A stretch of 30,000 bases of DNA from Glandiceps talaboti (GCF_964340395.1 NC_135554.1:18703092-18733091); one strand, 5' to 3'. Shown: positions 1-10,842, numbered from the stretch's first letter. The notes: generated from the sequence alone by a model not told the origin. Made by a program: numbers and translations.

Positions 1-1440
1 CAGTACTGCACTGTGACTATGTCTTTACATCTCTGAACACCATACACAGTACTGCACTGTGACTGTCTTTATGTCTCTGAACACCATACACAGTACTGTA
101 CTGTACTGTACTGTGACTATGTCTTCGCGTCTCACAACACTCCCTACACAGTACTGTACTGTGACTATGTCTTTACGTCTCTGAACACCATACACAGTAC
201 TGCACTGTGACTCCCGCTATGTCTTTACATCTCTGAACACCATACACAGTACTGCACTGTGACTATGTCTTTGCATCTCACAACACTGAGGATCCCTACA
301 CAGTACTGTACTGTGACTATGTCTTTACGTCTCTGAACACCATACACAGTACTGTACTGTGACTATGTCTTTACGTCTCTGAACACCATACACAGTACTG
401 TACTGTGACTGTCTTTACATCTCTGAACACCATACACAGTACTGCACTGTGACTCCCGCTATGTCTTTACATCTCTGAACACCATACACTGTGGTACTGT
501 ACTGTGACTGTCTTTACGTCTCTGTACACTCCCTACACAGTACTGCACTGTGACTATGTCTTTACATCTCTGAACACCATACAGAGTACCTGCACTGTGA
601 CTATGTCTTTATGTCTCTGAACACCATACACAGTACTGCACTGTGACTATGTCTTTACATCTCAGAACACCATACACAGTACTGCACTGTGACTATGTCT
701 TTATGTCTCTGAACACCATACACAGTACTGTACTGTGACTATGTCTTCGCGTCTCACAACACTCCCTACACACAGTACTGCACTGTGACTATGTCTTTAT
801 GTCTCTGAACACCATACACATTACTGTACTGTGACTGTGACTCTATGTCTCTGAACACCCCCTACACAGTACTGCACTGTGACTATGTCTTTACGTCTCT
901 GAACACCATACACAGTACTGCACTGTGACTGTCTTTACGTCTCTGAACAGCCCCGACACAGTACTGCACTGTGACTGTCTTTACATCTCTGAACACCATA
1001 CACAACACTGTACTGTGACTATGTCTTTACATCTCTGAACACCACAGTACTGTACTGTGACTATGTCTTTACGTCTCTGAACACCATACACAGTACTGCA
1101 CTGTGACTGTCTTTACGTCTCTGAACACCATACACAGTACTGTACTGTGACTATGTCTTTATGTCTCTGTACACCCCCTACACAGTACTGTAAGGTGACT
1201 ATGTCTTTATGTCTCTGAACACCATACACAGTACTGCACTGTGACTATGTATTTATGTCTCTGAACACCATACACAGTACTGTACTGTGACTATGTATTT
1301 ATGTCTCTGAACACCATACACAGTACTGTACTGTGATCGACTATGTCTTTGCGTCTCAGAACACTCCCTACACAGTACTGTACTGTGAGTATGTCTTTAC
1401 ATCTCTGAACATCCCTACTCAGTACTGCACTGTGACAACC
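1..1440. repeat. Minisatellite array, unit about 46 bp, roughly 30 copies
   Basis: Head-to-tail units begin cagtactg(c/t)actgtgact and end tctgaacaccataca. Unit length varies from about 44 to 50 bp through small indels. Every unit carries a near-palindrome, cacagtac-t-gtactgtg, or a one-mismatch form of it. A rarer unit variant ending acaacactccctaca recurs near 125, 743 and, slightly altered, 1347. No open reading frame runs through the array. The left end is cut by the window edge. Confidence 0.95.
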
Positions 1441-1925
1441 TGCTGCAGGTCTTTACATTTATGTTTCTATAACACACAGCTACTGATCCCACAAACGTAT
1501 TAAAATGCATAAAACTATGCCAAATGTTCCTAACACCCTGTACTACAAAAATTTCCATAACATTTTTACAATGACACTCTTTTCCAAAAAATCATTAAAT
1601 GTATACTTAAACATAAGATCTCCCTTATACTGACTGTAGGACTATTGAATGAGGTTGAGCTAGTCAAACTTTGGTATATGTTTCGTTTGGTAAAGAGGTT
1701 ACATTCACCAGATAAACACTGGTTTCTTTTTGTTTGTGCAGTTCATTGTGCTTTCAGTGATGAATGTATGATCAATTGTCACTCCTAATCAGCTATCATA
1801 TAGGTTCTTAGGAGTATAAAATAAATATAATCATAAAATGATAATTTTTGTTTCTCAGTGATCACTAAGTCACACATTCACTTCTGCTGATATTCTATTT
1901 GAGAAGAAAAAGCTTTGAAAGCTAA
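1441..1925. other. AT-rich sequence without recognisable features
   Basis: This unique-looking AT-rich stretch lies between the minisatellite and the acetyltransferase-like remnant. I see no supported exon, RNA gene or repeat. The last 45 bases may be the decayed C-terminal codons of the neighbouring remnant. Confidence 0.5.
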
Positions 1926-1929
1926 ACAT

Positions 1930-2085
1930 TAATTATACCATGCTCGAGCCATTTTAGAAGAAAAAATATGGAATATATACTCTACGTTCTACGTCACGAC
2001 AACGCACGTCTATGTTGTGACAACGTGTGTCTACATCACTGGTTCTGCTGTGTTCAAAATATGACACAGAATTTCATCAAGGGAC
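1930..2085 (+). pseudogene. Diverged copy of the 3' UTR of the acetyltransferase genes
   Basis: From attatacc at about 1935 to caaaatatgac at about 2065, this plus-strand sequence aligns at roughly 80% to the minus-strand sequence just after the stop codons of the two GNAT genes (about 17640-17813 and 23025-23198). Shared blocks include aaaaaatatggaatatatac and acatc-ctggttctg. A few bases upstream (about 1885-1920) resemble the last coding triplets but contain stops, so no coding capacity is claimed. It may be a remnant of a third gene copy, a processed or rearranged fragment, or a repeat shared by all three sites. The short open frame here is probably incidental. Confidence 0.55.
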
Positions 2086-2109
2086 AGCACTTTCAACCTC
2101 ATCCAATGT

Positions 2110-2561
2110 CTATCTTGATTACAGATGACTGTATTCCAACCAAGGCACCATCGTTACCCTTGTGTGTAATCTTTCACATACAACAAGAAATTGCTATAGT
2201 TACACTGTTTGTTGTGTCTATCTTATTTGCCATGTTTTCTATAGGAATATAACTTCCTACCTCAAGTACATGGTATTCTTAGAATGAACCAAACTAACAT
2301 GTCTTTTCTTGAAATTGTTTTTGATATTTCCACATCAACTATAATCACAGAAAGAAAATACATGTTTCATGTTTTCATATATTATTCATAACATACAGCA
2401 CAGTATAAACCTTGGATTATGGGGATGATAAGTTTTGTATTTACATGTGGTAACAAAATCTTTGATATTCATTGTTATGATGTGGTGACACATTGCTTTC
2501 TTCCTTTCTTACAAAAATAAACATCAATGTTAGCCATTACTAGAACCACATATTTTGGTTA

Positions 2562-2592
<31 letters not shown>

Positions 2593-3419
2593 GTATGACA
2601 ATTAGATACTATTCTCAGATCAGACAATGTCTTTTGTTTAGTCAAAGAAATACAAGTGACCTAAGGGGCCTTGTCACTTAGAGTCGAAAGACAAGAAGTG
2701 ACAAATCCCTTAGTTCCCAAATATTTTCCAAAAGAAATGACAAACCCCTTTAGTACACAAATGTTCTCTGGCTGAATGAAGAAAAATAATGTTGAATAAT
2801 ATATGTATCTGCACAATCCTAATTTTTGAAAAACCAGGAAGATTTATTGCATTTTTTTCACATTTTGCCTCACATTCCAAACAAGACAGAGCAAATGATG
2901 AAGATCAAAAGAACCGTGGTATAAAACCCATATTTCTACATTCAAACCTGCTTGCTTGTGGTATAACAAACTGTACTTTTTGTTGATACCGCAATCAGCA
3001 ACATTTGAGCATGCACACCAGATAGCGAACAAAATGTGTTCAAAAGAGAAATAATATAGTTTTAAGTTTATATTTTCAATTTAGATTACCTTCCTTTATG
3101 TGGTGGGACTTTTTTCAATGCACTTTACAGTTGGGGAAAGCTAGCTACTAGCTAACCTTGTACAGATGTATATTACTAAAATATCAACCCATATACTGAA
3201 AGCTTTCAACTGCTACAGTCAGATATACTATGAATCGTTCTACACAGAGCTTAGCATGCTAAAACATGTTGTGTACCTATCTATTTCATATTGAAATACA
3301 ACATTTATACTTATTTTGAAGAATACCACTGCTAGTACAATAACACTAAAGAAAAAAACTGACTGAATAAAAAGTTAGTTTTATGTGAGCACATTGTTGA
3401 TTTCTTTGGAACACAGAGC
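2110..3419. other. Intergenic AT-rich region with a short (TA)n tract
   Basis: This stretch holds a (TA)n run at about 2563-2591 and two loosely repeated segments of about 40 bp around gtgacaaatccctta and atgacaaacccctt (2696-2760). It is also the likely 3' UTR side of the CD225 gene. A minus-strand AATAAA (tttatt at 2843-2848) is a possible but distant polyadenylation signal. No supported gene. Confidence 0.5.
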
Positions 3420-3590
3420 TTACTCCTCTTTTTCGTCATCTTTGAATTTGAAGTTTGAAAAAATTATGTAAAACATGAAAGTGTACCAAATGAGCATTCC
3501 AATGACTATCGCCACAGCCGTCCAACGTTTGGCAGAAATTGACGCCTTCTGTGCTCCTTCAATGTCACCTTGTCGATAAGCCTCTCGTGC
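3420..3590 (-). CDS. CD225 gene coding exon 4 (second half of domain, stop)
   Basis: Starts after a TTTCCAG acceptor and runs 56 codons to a TAA at 3420-3422. It encodes the conserved AREAYRQGDIEGA loop, the C-terminal transmembrane helix and a lysine/glutamate-rich cytosolic or lumenal tail. Confidence 0.9.
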   Translation of the reverse strand, partial: AREAYRQGDIEGAQKASISAKRWTAVAIVIGMLIWYTFMFYIIFSNFKFKDDEKEE

Positions 3591-5333
3591 CTGGAAATGC
3601 AAAAGCGTTTGTTGAATTATAGTTTACAAATGATAATTCATTGGAAACCCAAAATTTAGATTTTTTATTTGCATGTCACTTTATATACATGAGATGATTA
3701 AATGGACAGATGGATGAATGGAGAGATGGTTGGGTGGGTCGGTGGGTGGGTGGATGGGTGTGACTCTGAGGAAGGGATGGAGGGAATACCAGTATATGGA
3801 AGGATGGATGGATGGATGGAAGGCTGAGTTTGTATGTAAACATGTTTCTGTGTATTACAGTTTGCACATATGGGATTGAGGATATGAAACAAATAGCAGT
3901 AATGTTACATATCATTTCACAGACTTGAGTAAATAAATGAATGACACCCCCCCCCACCCCCCACCCCCATACATAATGCTCTGCACTTATCAAATGATGA
4001 CAAACATGAATCTCATATTACATAATTACGAAACAGTTAGAGCAAACGTCGTCATGGTATAACCAAAGACTAACCTGTTTAGAATAACGTACTGCAGGTA
4101 TTCCAATCAAAAAGCAACAACACAGTGCAGCAAACCATGAATATTGTTGGCAATCCTCTGGCTTGTCTTTCAATGATGGTGTTGTATCATCAATAATTTG
4201 TACATCAAGTACAGCATCTTTACCACTAGCACTCTATTGAATTATAAGAATGAAATCATATCACTTTCTAGCATGCTTGCAAGTGAGTGTGCATTTTTGT
4301 ATGTACGTGTATATGCATGTTCACACATGAGTGCATGTGTGCATGTGTGCATGTACGCATGTACGTGTTCATGCATGTTCACACATGAGTGCACATATGC
4401 ATGTACGTATGCATGTATGCATGTATGTATGTATGTATGTATGTATGTATGTATGTACGTACGTACGTATGTATGTATGTATGTATGCAAGCATGTATGT
4501 ATGTATGTATGTATGCATGTATGTATGTATGTATGTATGTATGTATGTATGTGTGTGTGTGTGTATGTACGCATGTATGTATGTATGTATGTATGTATGT
4601 ATGTATGTATGTATGTGTGTATGTATGTATGCATACCTATGTAAATATGCATAATTTTAGATCATAACGACTGAATAAACCATTTATATTTTTATACAAA
4701 ATAAAAAAAATATTTAAAATAAATACATCAAATGCTAGAAAATTTGTATTAAGAATAGTGATAATCTTTTTTAAAATTAGATTAGATTACTAGATTAGAT
4801 TAGATTACTAGATTAGATAATATTACTAGATTAGATTAGATTAGATTAGCTTAGGTTAGATAAGTTTAGGTTAGATTAGATTAGAATGTGATAAAAAAAA
4901 ACATAACTTACAGCTCCTGATTCTAACAACTGGTGAGAACTAATGTCAGCTTCTCCTTCAACATGCTGCAAACATACAAACAGTTATTACATGTCAACAA
5001 ACAGACCACAGCTAACAATCAAACTGTCCTATACTAATCCCAAACTAATTCTTTGATTTGAGTTTGTTCAGATGCTTAATATACCTTGAAAATGTGAAAT
5101 GAAATAGAATAGCTGATCACAGTGCTTTAGCCAAGATTTGGGAATGTCAGTAATAGAAGGGTGGGGAATCTGGTAAAACTGTCATAGATTTCAATACACC
5201 TAGAAAATTACTTTTAGAGGGGAACCCTGATAAAAAATTTGAGGGACTCAGGTACATTTAATACATATTGTACTGAGATACCATACAACCATTTCTATGG
5301 CTACATCTACTTCTACTACTACCACTACTACTA

Positions 5334-5369
<36 letters not shown>

Positions 5370-8300
5370 GGACTACCATTACTACACAACCACCACCACT
5401 AGTACCACCATTATGAGCACCTATTATTTCCAAACCTTTTTTCAGAAAATAGTTACATGACTTTCATTGAGTTTAAAATGAAAAGACATCATCCAAAGCT
5501 ATTTTATAACAACTTTAGACACCCATCAACTGTTTCAACTGAACCATATCAATAAATAGTATATTACTGTTTCAACTGAACCATACCAATAAATAGTATA
5601 TGCAACTCATGGATGAAGACATATTTATTTTGTTAACTCTAAAATGAACTATTCAAATCTCACATATTGAAAAAATATTGAACTATGTAATGATAATTTA
5701 TTCACAGCATATTTTCTGTGTTTAAGTACTAACAACGCATTATATGACAACAAAACTGTAGAATATCATTCATTATGAGTAATTTTGTTAGTTTCAAAAG
5801 GAACTTGGACTCAGTAAGAAATATTATGAACTTTGTAATGTTAATTTATTCACAGAATGTTGTCTGTGTCTAAGTACTGATAATGCATTATATAACAACA
5901 AAACTGTAGAATGTCATTCATTATGAGTATTTTTGTTAGTTTCAAAAGGAACTTGGACTCAATAAGAAATATTATGAACTTTGTATAATGATAATTTATT
6001 CACAGAATGCTGTCTGTGTCTAAGTACTGGTAATGCATTATAAAGAATGACAACAAAACCTTAGAATGTCATTCATTATGAGTATTTTTGTTAATTCAAA
6101 AGGAACTATTCAAATGTCACACAGTGGCCTCAGTGAAGAAATAGTGAACTTTGTAATGTTAATTTCCTCACAGAATGTTTTGTGTTTAAGTATTGAAAGG
6201 CATTGTAAGTTTGACAACAAAAATGTGAAATGGAATTCAATATGAGTATGTGATTGATAAGTAATAAGAGTAATTGACTAATCGAGTATATTTTTTTCAA
6301 TTAAAAACAGTGAATTGACTAAATGCACTCAATCAATACATACATACATACATACATACATACATACATGCATACATGCATGCATACATACATACATACA
6401 TACATACATACATACATACATAATTGAAGGTGCAAAATCACTTCATCAGTACATGATGTAGTTTTTTATTCTTTCAACCACACAAATATGAATACTAATA
6501 TCGGAGTTCATTACAATCTGATGAACTAAAAAATAAGATATCTTATCAAAAATCATGTTTTAATTTACTATTGAGCTAATACTCCCTAAACAGATTTGTT
6601 GGATGATGTCTCTTCACTATAATCTTATAGACCAATCTACATTTACAGACAAGTAGAACAGATTTATTACAAGGAGATATATAACAACATAAACACAAAT
6701 ATATTACCAAAAATAACAGATGGTGATGGCAACTGAAATGTAAATGTAAAAGCAGAAAAAGCAGTCAAAGCAGCAAGTAACATAATAACAAAACAGACAA
6801 TTTAACTAACACAGACCGCAATAGGACAAAAACAAAACAGAACGAACACATACACACACATTAAACAGCACAGTTAAAGATGACAAAACAATAAAAAGCT
6901 GTTTTTATCTATATAAAGTAACCTTTTGAGTGACTGGTATTAATTAACTGACACTTATTTTGGATTCTACACTAATTGACTTATATTGTAGCAATGGGTC
7001 ACCCCCTACCACTCTTTTGCTCAAAATATCAGTAATTTAAATTCTTTTCCAGGAACACTTTTCTTCCCATTTATTGTCAAATTTTGCATCTAGGCACAAC
7101 AGTCCTAATAACAATTCTCAGCCAGTATCTGCAATAGCATTTGACTTCATGCTAGAGGGTCAAAATAGGAGGGTCAAAATAGAACAAGAAGGTCAACTTA
7201 CTCGCATGCATGCCTATATATAGTAATGCATGTGAAGCACATGGCGTGGAAATTATATGGTGTTGACCAAGAAATGTTCGTTATTTTCATGTGCACCTAA
7301 GGCAGTAATATTCTATTTCAGGTAACAAGAATTCCAAATATGATAAACTTTTTACATTTTTTATGTTTCTTATCATAAAACTTCAAACTGAACACCTGGC
7401 ATGATTGGGGAATTTGTATGTATGCTTTCAATTCATAATCATATTTAACAATCTGGACGTATCACAAATGGCAATTAAATTCATACAGATAACATAAACT
7501 AAACTAATATATATCAAACTTAAAGGTCAGGAACTTTAGTGATAACCGATGATTTTTTTACATAAATATGCCATTGTGATGTCACCAGGGTTGTCGGTGG
7601 CCGAGTGGTTAAACCACTTGCCTCTTACCACTGTGACTGGGGGTTCGAACCAATTCATAGTTTGATCAAGTCAAATTTACCATGCTGTAATAACAAGAGT
7701 GTCGTTCAGTTTGACTCTACAGAACAATGCAGGTTTTCCCCAGGTACTCTGGTTTCCTCCTGCATTAACACTGATCCCATGGCCCTCACTGGACTTCTTG
7801 GGAGACAAGTGTTTATATACTTAAAGAACTATCCAGTATAAAAAAAAAGATTATTTATAACATTGTCTGATTCATAGATGGTGTTATTAACAAACAAAAA
7901 TTGGTTAAATTCCATTAACATTAGGTTGATGGGGTAATGAGAAACAATGGGGTGCCTTTACACATATTTTAAACAACAATTGGCCACAGAGCACACAAAC
8001 ACAGAGTCCCAAACTAGCAAACAGTTGCTGATCTAATTAATTTGAATACACAGAAACTGGTATAGATAGTCTTTAATATCCAAACTCTCATCACTGGTGG
8101 GGCGCTTCTATGAGACCACCCATTCAAGAGTCTGGGGAAACCTTGTTTCAACTACCCTGTGCCAGGCACACACAATACATTTCTTCCAAGTCAATCAATC
8201 ATTTAGCCTACAATTTTGGAAGTGAAGTATTCCCCAGCATGCATTGCTCTGATCGGTACTTCCGATGCAAGCGAGTTTGAAACTTGTTTCCCCAGACTCT

Positions 8301-10076
8301 CGCTTGGGGAGGTCTCATAGGCATAGCCCCCAGTGGCAGGAATCTGGGTGACCAGACTAGTTGCATATATTGACCCACTTCATGGTCAAGAAAACATGTT
8401 TGTTAGTATTATCAGATATACCACAGATTACTGTATTTATTCTTTTAAAGTGTCTGACAAGTTTGATGAGATAAGCTAACATCCACTTGATATGATGTGT
8501 ATACATTTCTGAACTATCAATACACAGGTCAGGGACCCCCCCCCCCCCCATAAGATATATAGGGATGTATTTATAGTATGATAGGCGTCTTAATGTCTGA
8601 CGAAATAAAGGTCAGCAAAGGAAGATATAAGAAAATTAATAAATAATCAAAGTGATATGGAAACTGAAGCCCTACTGTTTGGGAACTTATACTTAAGTTA
8701 TAGCCATATGTAGTGCAATAAGTTTTATACGGTAGATATAAATAACACAATATCAAACAAGATACTCAGGAGCTAATTACACAGTGTTTTGAGCTGTTGC
8801 GATCATCACTGCGTCAAACTCTGTGTAACGGCTCTGGAGTATCTTGCGTGATACTGTGTTATTTACACCGCTCTATGAATTGAGCCCTGTTTACACCAAC
8901 ATAGACATTTCACATATACTTCAAGTTTATGTATACAATATATATTTTTATTGATGATTTTATCAGTTTTTCAGTAAATTTCAATTTTATTTATCCAAGA
9001 AATACATTATTCATATCAATATGAATTACACAAACCATTTTACACAATAGTTTTATAAGAAATAACGATAAAAGCTAGCAAAGGTGTAAATATATCAAAT
9101 TGTGGTGATTCATTCTAAATGAAATGTCATTTTCTTTGTTAACTTCCAGTGACTGAGTGACAAATTAATGGGGAAAATGGCAAATTGCATGGTAATTTGC
9201 ATCATAATGCCACAGTAATGGAGTGAACATTAAATCTAGTGACTTTGGTTGGCTAACTGTGACTTATTGCACGATATTAAACTCAATTATACCATAGTGG
9301 CCCACTTAGTGGGGTGGTGAAATCTTTGAAATCAAACATTTGATTGCCATTTTTTAATACATTTAAGCCAGAAACATTACTTAGCACTACCAATTATTGC
9401 CAGGGTGGATTTTGCATTTATTAATGTTTTTCTGAGGCTGAGGCTTTTATCTGCCAACAAATATTTAAACAGCTTTTGTACTATAAAAAGCCCAAGCACA
9501 TATACAGATTAATCCCTTTTGTTAAAGCCTAAGAATTAGTTATGATTTGAAGTGAATTATGACCATGTACACAGATATACCACACAGATGATTTTTGAGT
9601 TCATGAAAATTTTTTTTTTTTTTTTTTAAATTTGAAATGTTGATAGTGATGTGATATGACTGCAATTTCTTTTGGCTCATTATAATAGTCATACCTCTCT
9701 GTACAATGAGGAAGATATGGACTGGTCATGATGATAGACAATTTCCCAGGCATTTACAAAATCATTGTACATAACTGACGAAGCCGTTACCATGCCCTGG
9801 TAAAGGGTATCGAGTTATTTTGTCACATGCAAGGAAAAACAATTATTTGAACATAATCATAGCACTGTGTTAGTATAAATTACAGATTAAAGATGGAAAT
9901 GTTGGTACTTTTTTTTTAACTGCAACTTGTGCTTGCTATTCCAACCCTTGTTGTTGTTAACTAAATTATACTACAAAAATAAACAAAAAAAGGTGAATAA
10001 ACAATTTGTAGGAAACAGAAGAAATTTTGTATATATATTGTACAATGCATATATTACAATGTATATATTAACTGAT

Positions 10077-10144
<68 letters not shown>

Positions 10145-10147
10145 ACC

Positions 10148-10225
<78 letters not shown>

Positions 10226-10296
10226 TGACAGACCAGACAGAGACAGACAGACAGAGAGGGACTGAGAGAGACAGACAGAGAGAGAGACAGACAGAC

Positions 10297-10338
<42 letters not shown>

Positions 10339-10389
10339 TGACAGACCAGACAGAGACAGACAGACAGAGAGGGACTGAGAGAGACAGAC

Positions 10390-10430
<41 letters not shown>

Positions 10431-10736
10431 TATAGAGACATCTAGAGTGACATACAGAGAGAAATATATAATGTTCCTCATGCACTTACAAATAATTCTA
10501 CTCATGTTTCCATCTACACATGCAAAGGTAGTTCATTGGATTGTTGCTCAGTTTGCCAAATTAACCATAAGTGGTTTATTCACTGTGAACTGTTTATTAT
10601 AATATAATAATATAATAATGGTAAAGTGAAAGAGCAAACACAGTAAAATTGAGACTAGACATCAATTAACAATGTATATGGAGTTTTGTATGCTTACCTT
10701 CAACTGTTGGCCTGTTTCTTGTTCTGAGGCTGACAT
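3420..10736 (-). CDS. CD225/dispanin-family membrane protein, four coding exons
   Basis: Joining 10736-10698, 4965-4912, 4233-4075 and 3590-3420 on the minus strand gives a 140-residue protein with every junction in phase 0 and consensus GT/AG sites. Residues 1-61 are polar and acidic. Residues 62-84 form the first CD225 segment (YSWFAALCCCFLIGIPAVRY), half membrane-embedded, with a Cys triplet at 69-71 that in this family is a typical S-acylation site. Residues 85-107 are the conserved loop (AREAYRQGDIEGAQKAS, then AKRW). Residues 108-128 are the C-terminal membrane span (TAVAIVIG start), followed by a charged tail ending DDEKEE. This order is that of dispanins, the family that includes IFITM and PRRT proteins, which act in endosomal or plasma membranes. 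Family membership is well supported. The specific subfamily and function are not. A further in-frame exon inside the 5.7 kb first intron cannot be excluded. Confidence 0.85.
3690..3830. repeat. Degenerate (GGAT)n / (GGGT)n tract
   Basis: Impure tetranucleotide repeat (gatggatggatgg, gtgggtgggtgg) inside intron 3 of the CD225 gene. The open frames across it are compositional artefacts. Confidence 0.8.
4075..4233 (-). CDS. CD225 gene coding exon 3 (first half of CD225 domain)
   Basis: Fifty-three codons between a TCAATAG acceptor and an AAACAG|GTTAGT donor. The exon holds an acidic linker followed by the YSWFAALCCCFLIGIPAVRYSKQ-type first hydrophobic segment. It is too short and too interrupted to show as a free-standing open frame, and was found by reading the splice sites. 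Confidence 0.85.
4300..4640. repeat. (ATGT)n microsatellite with interruptions
   Basis: Long tract of atgt units with gcat, acgt and a short gt run, in intron 2 of the CD225 gene close to the exon 3 acceptor. Long open frames on both strands (poly VCMY or IHTY) come only from the repeat. Confidence 0.95.
4776..4886. repeat. (TTAGA)n pentanucleotide tract
   Basis: Imperfect pentamer repeat (agatt, agattact) just downstream of the exon 2 donor in intron 2, so it lies about 25 bp into that intron on the transcribed strand. Confidence 0.85.
4912..4965 (-). CDS. CD225 gene coding exon 2
   Basis: Eighteen codons, HVEGEADISSHQLLESGA, between a TTTGCAG acceptor and a GCT|GTAAGT donor. Length is a multiple of three and both flanking introns are in phase 0, so skipping it would keep the frame. 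It encodes part of the polar N-terminal region. Confidence 0.72.
5298..5372. repeat. (CTA)n trinucleotide tract
   Basis: Runs of ctactacta and ctaccacta. The minus-strand poly-valine open frame across it is an artefact of the repeat. Confidence 0.85.
5528..5603. repeat. Two-copy tandem duplication, about 38 bp unit
   Basis: The block starting ctgtttcaactgaaccata and ending aataaatagtatat occurs twice back to back (about 5528-5565 and 5566-5603), with one internal base difference (tatc versus tacc). Confidence 0.85.
5630..6250. repeat. Tandem repeat of about 148-170 bp, roughly four units
   Basis: The phrase aact(t/a)tgtaatg with nearby aattt-ttcacag recurs at about 5681, 5829, 5977 and 6147, giving spacings of 148, 148 and 170. 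Units also share ttcattatgagta and caaaaggaact. The two middle units are most alike. The outer ones are diverged, and the longer last interval contains an attcaaatgtcacac segment shared with the start of the first unit. Confidence 0.85.
6337..6422. repeat. (CATA)n microsatellite
   Basis: Nearly pure catacata tract with a few catg substitutions. Confidence 0.95.
7590..7848 (+). mobile_element. tRNA-derived SINE
   Basis: The head carries a tRNA-Leu-like A box (tggccgagtggt, 7598-7609) and, 32 bases on, a perfect B box (ggttcgaacc, 7642-7651), the internal promoter of RNA polymerase III genes. A tRNA-unrelated body follows, with ttttccccaggtactctgg and tttcctcctgcatt, a conserved-looking central block of the kind seen in invertebrate SINE superfamilies. 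It ends in an A-rich tail at 7838-7848. It is not a functional tRNA, because the 3' acceptor half is absent. I could not identify target-site duplications, and family assignment needs a repeat library. Confidence 0.75.
8092..8335. mobile_element. Inverted-repeat (MITE-like) element, about 244 bp
   Basis: Terminal arms of about 60 bp (8092-8152 and 8277-8335) are inverted and imperfectly matched. Both read inward as cactgg, then tatgagacc, then agagtctggggaaac. The outermost bases are CACTGG on both sides. No clear target duplication is visible. The superfamily cannot be set from termini alone. Confidence 0.75.
8739..8865. mobile_element. Foldback element with arms of about 58 bp
   Basis: Left arm taaataacacaatatca with caagatactc, and right arm gatactgtgttattta with gagtatcttgc, pair with a few mismatches around a centre near 8803 (gatcatcactgc). 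Weaker pairing continues outward to about 8723 and 8877. The whole is a long imperfect hairpin, as in foldback or MITE elements. Its core resembles that of the hairpin at 25.5 kb. Confidence 0.7.
9610..9627. repeat. Poly-T tract
   Basis: Uninterrupted run of about 18 T within the first intron of the CD225 gene. No retrotransposon body is recognisable beside it. Confidence 0.8.
10078..10143. repeat. (GA)n microsatellite
   Basis: Nearly pure dinucleotide run of about 66 bp that passes directly into the (CAGA)n array. Confidence 0.97.
10148..10431. repeat. (CAGA)n array with an internal 113 bp duplication
   Basis: Tetranucleotide array interrupted by caaactgacagaccag and agagggactgag. Both interruptions recur after 113 bp (caaactgaca at 10221 and 10334), so a larger segment was duplicated within the array. 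Confidence 0.93.
10698..10736 (-). CDS. CD225 gene coding exon 1 (start codon)
   Basis: Thirteen codons, MSASEQETGQQLK, ending in a consensus AAG|GTAAGC donor. An in-frame TAA stop lies eight codons upstream (10758-10760), which supports this ATG. The link to exon 2 is inferred from phase and donor quality, because the intron is 5.7 kb long. Confidence 0.7.
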
Positions 10737-10842
10737 TATGGCAAGTCTTGTCTTGTATTATTAGCTTTTAATTGAGAATGCCACTGTCCTAATTGCAAAT
10801 GACACAAATGAACACAATGTAGTGAACGTTGTATTTACTAAA

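Larger units (their letters stand above)
4966..10697 (-). other. Long first intron of the CD225 gene
   Basis: The 5.7 kb between coding exons 1 and 2 contains no coding exon that I can support. It is filled by trinucleotide, (CATA)n, (GA)n and (CAGA)n arrays, a 148 bp tandem repeat, a SINE, an inverted-repeat element and a foldback element, listed separately. The stretches 6425-7589, 8336-8720 and 8880-10077 look unique and AT-rich. Confidence 0.6.

Noticed and set aside
1-1440. CRISPR-like regular repeats
   Set aside because: Units are contiguous with no unique spacers and lie in an animal-type genome, so this is a minisatellite.
2789-3032. Short overlapping frames on both strands
   Set aside because: Chance open frames in AT-rich DNA, with no domain and no splice context.
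4198-4667. Long open frames on both strands (poly VCMY, IHTY)
   Set aside because: They are translations of the (ATGT)n array.
7598-7651. Possible tRNA-Leu gene
   Set aside because: A and B boxes are present, but no acceptor stem closes and a SINE body with an A-rich tail follows.
9971-10505. Minus-strand open frames of 143-156 codons rich in SLSV
   Set aside because: They are translations of (GA)n and (CAGA)n.
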